Origin: Thiomargarita sp.
GTDB taxonomy: Bacteria > Pseudomonadota > Gammaproteobacteria > Beggiatoales > Beggiatoaceae
Direction of reading: 5' to 3'
NCBI GenBank assembly: GCA_030635005.1
Contig: DAOVZS010000067.1
Location: forward strand, 1 to 10,086
Length of the DNA stretch: 10,086 nucleotides
Shown: one piece after another, positions 1 to 5,361 of the stretch
How the letters are laid out: each line of letters opens with the position of its first letter
Numbering within the stretch: position 1 is the stretch's first letter
The notes under the pieces: generated by a model
The model's input: the letters and a program-made list of their open reading frames with translations, nothing else
Database searches by the model: none
What the model was told of the DNA's origin: nothing
Made by a program: the position numbers and the translations under genes

Positions 1-1226
1 GCTGGTCCCGAAAAACGTAAGCCTTCTTTACCCGTAATCTTCGCAACTGCACCCCCGGGAGCTAAATTGCCTCTTAAAATTTGAATATGTCCTGTGGCTT
101 TAATGGGATGTTCTAAAGGATGAATAATGGTTTGTCCCGCTTTGAAACCAGGCAAATCAGCTAAATTCTCTGCAATCGTTTTACCAGTAACTGTTAAACA
201 ATCCCCATTCAGTAAGCCTTCGGCTAATAAGTATTTCATTACCGCAGGTGTGCCCCCAATATTATGAATGTCTTCCATGACATATTCACCACTGGGTTTT
301 AAGTCTGCTAAAAATGGCACACGATCACTGACTGCCTGAAAATCATCTAAAGATAAATCAACATCCACAGATCTCGCCATTGCAATTAAATGTAAAACAG
401 CATTTGTTGATCCGCCCAAAGCCATGACAATGACGATGGCATTTTCAAACGCAGCCCGTGTCATAATGTCGCGTGGCTTAATATCCTGTTCTAATAAATG
501 ACGAATCGCTGCCCCTGCACGCACGCATTCTGCTAACTTCTCTGGATCTTCAGCAGGTATGGAGGAACTATAAGGCAAACTCATGCCTAATGCTTCAATC
601 GCAGATGCCATCGTATTTGCGGTGTACATACCACCGCAAGCACCTGCACCGGGACATGCGTGTTTAACCACCTCTTGACGTTCTTCCTCACTTAAATTAC
701 CCGCAATATATTGTCCATAAGATTGAAAAGCAGAGACAATATCCAAAGTGTTATCATGATGATCATGACCGGGTTTTATGGTGCCCCCATAAATCATGAT
801 AGCCGGACGATTTAAGCGCGCCATGGCAATAATACAACCGGGCATGTTTTTATCACAGCCAGGCAAAGAAATATTCGCATCATACCACTGTGCTGCCATA
901 ATGGTTTCAATAGAATCCGCAATTAAATCACGTGATTGTAAGGAGAAACTCATCCCAGAAGTCCCCATTGAAATCCCATCACTCACGCCAATCGTATTAA
1001 AACGCATGCCAACCAAATTGGCAGCCACTACCCCTTCTTTAACCTTACGTGCTAAATCTAATAAATGCATATTACAGGTATTTCCTTCATACCATACACT
1101 GGCAATACCTACTTGTGCTTTATTCATATCCTCTTCAGACATTCCCGTACCATAAAGCATGGCTTGAGAAGCCCCTTGCGATTTAGGTTGGGTGATGTGT
1201 GCACTCATTTTATTCAGTGGCTTCAT
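1..1226 (-). CDS. ilvD: Dihydroxy-acid dehydratase, C-terminus cut by window edge
   Basis: This enzyme dehydrates 2,3-dihydroxy-3-methylbutanoate and its methylpentanoate homologue to the 2-oxo acids in cytoplasmic valine and isoleucine synthesis. The frame stays open for 408 codons from ATG at 1224-1226 to base 3. About 150 residues are missing, given a usual length near 560. Visible family motifs are GNTCNMHL (Cys51), LPGCDKNMPGC (about 121-131), GACGGMYTANTMAS (Cys197) and GGSTNAVLHL. The three cysteines at about 51, 124 and 197 match the cluster ligands of the shorter plant/cyanobacterial/archaeal-type DHAD that binds [2Fe-2S], rather than the about 616-residue E. coli type; cluster type is inferred from family resemblance. 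The start is supported by AGGG (plus-strand 1233-1236) six bases upstream. A second Met seven residues in is less well placed. It is divergent from the Cache-HAMP gene. Identification is secure. Confidence 0.96.
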   Translation of the reverse strand, partial: MKPLNKMSAHITQPKSQGASQAMLYGTGMSEEDMNKAQVGIASVWYEGNTCNMHLLDLARKVKEGVVAANLVGMRFNTIGVSDGISMGTSGMSFSLQSRDLIADSIETIMAAQWYDANISLPGCDKNMPGCIIAMARLNRPAIMIYGGTIKPGHDHHDNTLDIVSAFQSYGQYIAGNLSEEERQEVVKHACPGAGACGGMYTANTMASAIEALGMSLPYSSSIPAEDPEKLAECVRAGAAIRHLLEQDIKPRDIMTRAAFENAIVIVMALGGSTNAVLHLIAMARSVDVDLSLDDFQAVSDRVPFLADLKPSGEYVMEDIHNIGGTPAVMKYLLAEGLLNGDCLTVTGKTIAENLADLPGFKAGQTIIHPLEHPIKATGHIQILRGNLAPGGAVAKITGKEGLRFSGP

Positions 1227-1297
1227 TTATATCCCTATATATAATATTGGTTATGTTATAATTTTTTTTCAGCTAAAATTAAGAAAACAATCATTTT
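1227..1297. promoter_or_regulatory. Divergent intergenic region between ilvD and the sensor gene
   Basis: These 71 very AT-rich bases must hold the promoters for both divergent genes unless ilvD is served from elsewhere. The ilvD ribosome binding site is here (AGGG on the minus strand at 1236-1233). I saw no convincing -35/-10 pair for ilvD, no leader-peptide attenuator and no T-box-like structure, although branched-chain amino acid genes are often controlled that way. Confidence 0.5.
1254..1262 (+). promoter_or_regulatory. Extended -10 promoter candidate for the Cache-HAMP gene
   Basis: TGTTATAAT is a perfect extended -10 (TG-N-TATAAT), 35 bases before the ATG at 1298. There is no good TTGACA-like box 17 bases upstream, which fits extended -10 promoters that tolerate a poor -35. 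In DNA this AT-rich the motif could occur by chance. Confidence 0.4.
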
Positions 1298-2455
1298 ATG
1301 AAAATTTATCACAAATTGCGAACAAGATTAATTATTGTCTTTTTTTTAGTGACTTTAATTCCTGCCTTAATTACTGGAATTTACGCAATACAAGTCTCTA
1401 GTCAAAGTTTACACACACAGGAAATAGATAAACAAACGATGCAAGCTAAAACGCTTGCTCATAATGTTATGTCATTTTTGTCAATTGTGAGAGGAGATGT
1501 GTTATTTTTAAGTCAATCTCCTGTCATGATAGAATATTTAGCTGAACCAACAGAAGTCAAACGACATACATTAGAACAAGAATTTCTTGTACTCTCTCAG
1601 CATCGTCGTATTTATTACCAAATACGTTACCTTAATAATAAAGGGCAAGAAATTGCACGCGTTGATTCTAATGGCTTAAGAAGTGACATCATACCCCGTC
1701 ATAAATTACAAGATAAATCAAGTCGTTACTATTTTAAAGATACCGTACGCCTATTGGGTAAAGAAATATTTGTGTCTCCCCTTGATTTGAATCGAGAACG
1801 GGGACAAATAGAAAGCCCCCATAAACCTGTTATTCGTTATGCTGTCAATGTCTATGATCAGAAAGGACAGCAAGCAGGTATTGTCATTACCAATGTGGAT
1901 GCCCATCAATTTCTCAAACTGCTAAACACTACACGTTTAGTCGATCAACAGGGATATTTTTCAAATCATCCTGATATTTCGAAACGTTGGGGGGGAACTA
2001 CTGATTTAAATACAGGTCATGATATCAAAAAAGAATATCCCGTTTTAGCACAAAAAATACAAGAACATAAGGGGACGATCAGCACGCCCGCATTAACGCT
2101 TTCTTTTCAAACACTGAAAATACCCGGTACAATAAAATATTGGACTTTGATCATCCAATCAGATACTCAAGATATGCTTAAAATGGTGACTGCTTTTCAG
2201 ATGACCTTTATTATGATTTTGATCGTCGCAGTGATGATAGCCTTAATCATAGCATGGGGCATGAGTGCCACTATTACACGTCCTATAGAACAATTAACCA
2301 CAGTCGCTGAGAAAATTAGCAAAGGAGAATTGGTGACGCATAGAGTTGAAGTTCATGATAAAGGAGAAATTGGTCAATTAGCACAAGCTTTTGAACGTAT
2401 GCGCGTCAGTATGATTAAATCTTTTGAAAGATTACGCAAACACTCTAAAAAATAA
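1298..2455 (+). CDS. Membrane Cache-HAMP sensor protein without an output domain
   Basis: This 385-residue protein has a receptor's input half only. In order: a positive N-terminus and hydrophobic helix (about 11-33), an extracytoplasmic double-Cache region (about 40-290), a second membrane helix (about 302-320) and a HAMP domain (about 321-374). The Cache call rests on YYQIRYLNNKGQEIARVD near 106-123 and a later YAVNVYDQKGQQAGIVIT stretch. The HAMP call rests on TRPIEQLTTVAEKISKGEL and the DKGEIGQLAQAF segment. The chain ends about 11 residues after HAMP in RLRKHSKK. No chemoreceptor hairpin, histidine kinase, GGDEF or EAL domain follows, and none appears in-frame after the stop. By family knowledge it should bind a small ligand outside the membrane and pass a conformational signal to the cytoplasm. 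The three downstream PATAN-like proteins are the obvious partner candidates, by position only. There is no strong Shine-Dalgarno before the ATG. Confidence 0.85.
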   Translation: MKIYHKLRTRLIIVFFLVTLIPALITGIYAIQVSSQSLHTQEIDKQTMQAKTLAHNVMSFLSIVRGDVLFLSQSPVMIEYLAEPTEVKRHTLEQEFLVLSQHRRIYYQIRYLNNKGQEIARVDSNGLRSDIIPRHKLQDKSSRYYFKDTVRLLGKEIFVSPLDLNRERGQIESPHKPVIRYAVNVYDQKGQQAGIVITNVDAHQFLKLLNTTRLVDQQGYFSNHPDISKRWGGTTDLNTGHDIKKEYPVLAQKIQEHKGTISTPALTLSFQTLKIPGTIKYWTLIIQSDTQDMLKMVTAFQMTFIMILIVAVMIALIIAWGMSATITRPIEQLTTVAEKISKGELVTHRVEVHDKGEIGQLAQAFERMRVSMIKSFERLRKHSKK

Positions 2456-2474
2456 GCTGTGTTGAGTCATTTCC

Positions 2475-2490
2475 CCCTCCCAATAGAGGG
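2475..2490 (+). other. Small hairpin after the sensor gene
   Basis: CCCTC (2475-2479) and GAGGG (2486-2490) form a 5 bp GC-rich stem with a 6-base loop, about 20 bases after the sensor stop. The sequence that follows is TATTTAACTG rather than a T-run, so a standard Rho-independent terminator is unlikely. It could be an mRNA processing or attenuation structure between the sensor and the three-gene cluster. Confidence 0.25.
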
Positions 2491-2494
2491 TATT

Positions 2495-2515
2495 TAACTG
2501 ATAACTGATAACTAA
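2495..2515 (+). repeat. TAACTGA tandem heptamer array
   Basis: There are two perfect TAACTGA units (2495-2501, 2502-2508) and a third with one change, TAACTAA (2509-2515). The array ends three bases before the ATG of the first PATAN-like gene and fills the place of its ribosome binding site. The units carry stop codons in more than one frame. Direct repeats of this heptamer have been described as abundant between genes in marine Beggiatoaceae, with a proposed regulatory role that I believe is still unproven. Confidence 0.8.
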
Positions 2516-2518
2516 ACC

Positions 2519-3085
2519 ATGACAAGCACTATATCACAATTAGCATATCCAGAATTGATAGACAATATTCAACGTTTGTCAACTGAAGGAGAGAGTGGTA
2601 CGATATTTATCACTTCTCATGATGGTCATTTAGCGCGAATTGTTTTAACTCAAGGGAATATTAGTCATTTAGTTTTTGATAGTAAGTATCGTGGTTCGGA
2701 GGCTATTTCACATCTTCAAACCTTGACGTTTGCACGCTTACAGTTTGTAGAGGGGGTGTTTGAAAGTGCACCAGATGCTGCTTTACCCAATACAAAGGAC
2801 ATTTTCAAAACATTAATACATGGGGGGACGGTGACGCCTGAAACATCACCCCGTTTATCCAATTTCGATGCGGCTATTGAACATATTAAAAAATCTTTAG
2901 CACATCACGTAGGTCCTTTTGCTGTTTTGGTGTGTGATGAACACATAGATAAAGTGGGGGGGATCAGAACGATTGATGATATTTTTGGGATGATTGACGC
3001 TATCGCAGTTGAAATCCATAATCCAGAAGCAAGCCTTGTTTTTAAAGAAGAAATGAAAACAGAAATTGTGACTAAATGGACATAA
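2519..3085 (+). CDS. DUF4388/PATAN-like two-domain protein, paralog 1
   Basis: A 188-residue soluble protein with no signal peptide or membrane segment. Residues about 10-95 resemble the DUF4388/PATAN fold: SGTIFIT, then HLARIVLTQGNISHLVFDSK, a short helix, then FARLQFVEGVFE. This is the family pattern of a small beta domain, a 'G-I-hydrophobic-F' strand and a final 'L-F-G-F' strand. After a variable linker, residues about 115-185 form a second domain with GPFAVLVCDEHID and a helical end. I recall similar C-terminal domains in bacterial signalling proteins but do not assign a named family. PATAN domains in cyanobacterial regulators bind type IV pilus motor ATPases and act as adaptors; function here is inferred from that. 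The start is the ATG directly after the TAACTGA array, with no Shine-Dalgarno. More than half its N-terminal residues are identical to paralog 2. Confidence 0.8.
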   Translation: MTSTISQLAYPELIDNIQRLSTEGESGTIFITSHDGHLARIVLTQGNISHLVFDSKYRGSEAISHLQTLTFARLQFVEGVFESAPDAALPNTKDIFKTLIHGGTVTPETSPRLSNFDAAIEHIKKSLAHHVGPFAVLVCDEHIDKVGGIRTIDDIFGMIDAIAVEIHNPEASLVFKEEMKTEIVTKWT

Positions 3086-3089
3086 TTTT

Positions 3090-3641
3090 ATGAATAATGA
3101 TTCATTACCTTTAGCCCATCAAGATTTGATGCGTAAAATACAAAACCTTGCTGCTGACAATCAAAGTGGCACTATATTTATTACGTCACATGATGGTCAT
3201 TTAGCACGCATTGTATTAGATGAGGGACGTATTACGCATTTAATTTTTGATAGCAAGTATGTGGGATATGATGCGATAGAACGTATTCATAATCTCACAT
3301 TTGCACGCTTACAATTTATTTCTGGTATTTTTGAAAATGCTAAAGAAGTGCCGTTACCAGACACCGCCGATATTTTTCAAAAGCTTTTTTCTGGAGAAGG
3401 GGCTGATGTGACTCAAACCATCTCATCAGATATGAGTGATCATGTTGAAGAAATTCAAAAGGCTTTAGCACAAGAAATAGGACCGATTGCAATGATTGTA
3501 TGTGAAGAATATGTGGACAATATAGATTCCCTTAAAACCATAGATGACCTTTTGATGTTGATTGATACGGTGGCGCTTGAAATTTCGGATGTGGATCTCA
3601 GACAAGCCTTTAAGGAACAGATTAAAACTAAAATAATTTAA
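3090..3641 (+). CDS. DUF4388/PATAN-like two-domain protein, paralog 2
   Basis: A 183-residue paralog of the preceding gene, beginning four bases after its stop, so the genes are almost certainly co-transcribed. SGTIFITSHDGHLARIVL is identical to paralog 1, followed by GRITHLIFDSKY and FARLQFISGIFE. The C-terminal domain keeps GPIAMIVCEEYVD and ends in the AFKEQIKTK helix. The linker (about 97-115) is the most divergent part. The bases before the ATG (ATAATTTT) offer no Shine-Dalgarno, so translation may rely on coupling to the upstream gene. No catalytic motif is visible. It reads as a binding or adaptor protein. Confidence 0.8.
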   Translation: MNNDSLPLAHQDLMRKIQNLAADNQSGTIFITSHDGHLARIVLDEGRITHLIFDSKYVGYDAIERIHNLTFARLQFISGIFENAKEVPLPDTADIFQKLFSGEGADVTQTISSDMSDHVEEIQKALAQEIGPIAMIVCEEYVDNIDSLKTIDDLLMLIDTVALEISDVDLRQAFKEQIKTKII

Positions 3642-3644
3642 TTT

Positions 3645-4211
3645 ATGAATACAAGTACATCATTATTAGCATACCCTGAATTAGTGTCTGAAATACAACG
3701 TTTATCTTCTAGTAAGCAAAGTGGGACGATATTTATTACTTCTGAAGATTGTCATTTAGCACGAGTCGTATTAAATGAAGGAGAGATCAGTTCCTTGTTT
3801 TTTGACAGTAAGCAAAAGGGTCATGATGCACTAGAACTCATTCAAACCATAAAATCGGGTCGATTACAATTTGCTAAAGATCTTTTTGAGAACTCAGAAG
3901 AAGTCCCTTTGCCAGCCACAGAGGATATTTTACAGAATTTAAATGGCACAAGTTCCGAAAAATCATCGCCAACTACTAAAATTGGTAATGCCATTGAATT
4001 GGTCAAAAAAGTATTAGCGGTGTATATAGGTCCTTTTGCCATTATTGCCTGTGAAGAATATCTTGAAGAGCATACACCCTTAGAAACAAAAGAGGCAGTG
4101 GGCGCAATGATTAATACAATTGTGTTAGAAATTGATAATAAAGAGGATAAAGAACTGTTTTTAAAGGAAATTAAGGCGTTATTAAATGATGCTTGGAATG
4201 ACATTGCATGA
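3645..4211 (+). CDS. DUF4388/PATAN-like two-domain protein, paralog 3
   Basis: The third paralog (188 residues) starts three bases after paralog 2, again with only AT-rich sequence before the ATG. It is the most divergent copy: the conserved HDGHLARIVL stretch reads EDCHLARVVL, adding a cysteine, and LTFARLQF reads IKSGRLQF. The C-terminal domain keeps the motif as GPFAIIACEEYLE. Its last 41 bases overlap, in the opposite direction, the 3' end of coaBC. The family is the same as for its neighbours, and the divergence suggests a changed partner or ligand. The tandem triplication implies related but non-redundant jobs. Confidence 0.8.
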   Translation: MNTSTSLLAYPELVSEIQRLSSSKQSGTIFITSEDCHLARVVLNEGEISSLFFDSKQKGHDALELIQTIKSGRLQFAKDLFENSEEVPLPATEDILQNLNGTSSEKSSPTTKIGNAIELVKKVLAVYIGPFAIIACEEYLEEHTPLETKEAVGAMINTIVLEIDNKEDKELFLKEIKALLNDAWNDIA

Positions 4212-5361
4212 TTAATTCCAATAATTGAACTGCAAGTTCTTTTTTAGATGTTCGGGGTAATTTGTGTTCTCCTTTGTCCCAAAAAACATGTAAGCTATTG
4301 TCTGTACTGTCAAATCCGATGCCTTCAATACCCACGATATTCGCTGCAATCATATTTATATTTTTTTTGACTAATTTTTCTTGGGCATAAGAGACTAAAT
4401 GCTCTGTTTCAGCAGCAAATCCCACTGTAAAGGGCGCTTTATCCAATTGTGCCACCGCAGCTAAAATATCGCGTGTACGTTCTAAATTCAATTGTATGTG
4501 TGTGTCATTTTTCTTCATTTTTTGCGTCGCAGCTTGTATAGGACGATAATCTGCCACCGCTGCTGTTGCAATAAAAATATCTGCTGTAGCCACGTGTGCC
4601 ATGACCGCTTCAAACATTTCTAAAGCGTTATACACAGAAATGGTATGCACGCCGGGTATCTGAGATAGTGACACAGGTCCTGTGACTAAGGTGACCGTTG
4701 CCCCTTGTTTAAGGGCGGCTTCAGCAATGGCATAACCCATACGCCCAGAACTGCGATTACTGATAAACCGTACGGGATCAATATCTTCTCGCGTAGGTCC
4801 TGCGGTGATTAATAGGGTTTGTCCTTTCATCTTCCCTGTCTGTTCAGAATTTAAGAGTGCCTGTACGATATCTGCTGGTGCTAACATGCGTCCCATTCCC
4901 GTTTCACCGCAAGCTTGTATGCCTTTATCGGGTCCCCAAAAAGTCACTTGATGTTGACGTAATCGCTGACAATTGTCTTGAGTTGCACTGGATTGCCACA
5001 TTTGTGCATTCATAGCAGGGGCAACGGTGATCGGTGCAGTGGTGGCTAAACATACTGTACTTAATAAATCATTGGCATGTCCATACGCCAATTTTGCCAA
5101 AAAATCAGCACTGGCTGGGGCAATCAACATCATATCAGCCCACCGCGCTAATTCAATATGATCCATTGCTTCAAATAAATGTGTCCATACGGGTTGTTGT
5201 GATATCGCTTGTACGGTGAGCGGTGTTATAAATTTTAGGGCAGCAGGTGTCATAATCACACGTACAATTGCACCGTGTTCACGTAAACGACGTATCAATT
5301 CGATACTTTTATAAGCGGCAATACTACCCGTAATACCGAGTAGAATATGTTTATTATTCAT
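4171..5361 (-). CDS. coaBC: Phosphopantothenoylcysteine decarboxylase / phosphopantothenate-cysteine ligase
   Basis: This bifunctional cytoplasmic enzyme carries out two steps of coenzyme A synthesis: ligation of 4'-phosphopantothenate to cysteine (CoaB), then FMN-dependent decarboxylation to 4'-phosphopantetheine (CoaC). At 396 residues it is close to the usual about 400. The CoaC half (about 1-175) shows GITGSIAAYKS, the catalytic His68 in HIELARWAD, PAMN (Asn118) with MW, and the ACGETGMGRM loop with catalytic Cys151. The CoaB half (about 180-385) shows ITAGPTREDIDPVRFISNRSSGRMG, TAAVADYRP, the lysine-bearing KMKK (281-284) and GFAAET. No active-site residue appears lost. The ATG overlaps the hsdR stop as ATGA, so its translation is probably coupled to hsdR. 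Its 3' end overlaps the convergent paralog 3 by 41 bases. The common neighbours radC and dut are absent here. Confidence 0.97.
   Translation of the reverse strand: MNNKHILLGITGSIAAYKSIELIRRLREHGAIVRVIMTPAALKFITPLTVQAISQQPVWTHLFEAMDHIELARWADMMLIAPASADFLAKLAYGHANDLLSTVCLATTAPITVAPAMNAQMWQSSATQDNCQRLRQHQVTFWGPDKGIQACGETGMGRMLAPADIVQALLNSEQTGKMKGQTLLITAGPTREDIDPVRFISNRSSGRMGYAIAEAALKQGATVTLVTGPVSLSQIPGVHTISVYNALEMFEAVMAHVATADIFIATAAVADYRPIQAATQKMKKNDTHIQLNLERTRDILAAVAQLDKAPFTVGFAAETEHLVSYAQEKLVKKNINMIAANIVGIEGIGFDSTDNSLHVFWDKGEHKLPRTSKKELAVQLLELIMQCHSKHHLITP
4227..4245 (+). terminator. Candidate terminator for the three-paralog operon
   Basis: GAACT (4227-4231), a three-base loop GCA and AGTTC (4235-4239) form a 5 bp stem followed at once by six T residues (4240-4245). 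It begins 16 bases after the paralog 3 stop. The stem is short and not GC-rich, so it may be weak. It lies inside the coaBC coding sequence, which limits how far it can evolve. Confidence 0.4.

Noticed and set aside
796..1155. 119-codon plus-strand frame opposite ilvD
   Set aside because: It is antisense to the conserved ilvD core, and its translation has no family resemblance.
2475..2490. Rho-independent terminator after the sensor gene
   Set aside because: Only 5 bp of stem and no T-run, so it cannot be used to separate the sensor from the three-gene cluster.
3842..4204. 120-codon minus-strand frame opposite paralog 3
   Set aside because: Low-complexity, Ser-rich translation opposite a clearly conserved paralog; it also overlaps the coaBC end in another frame.
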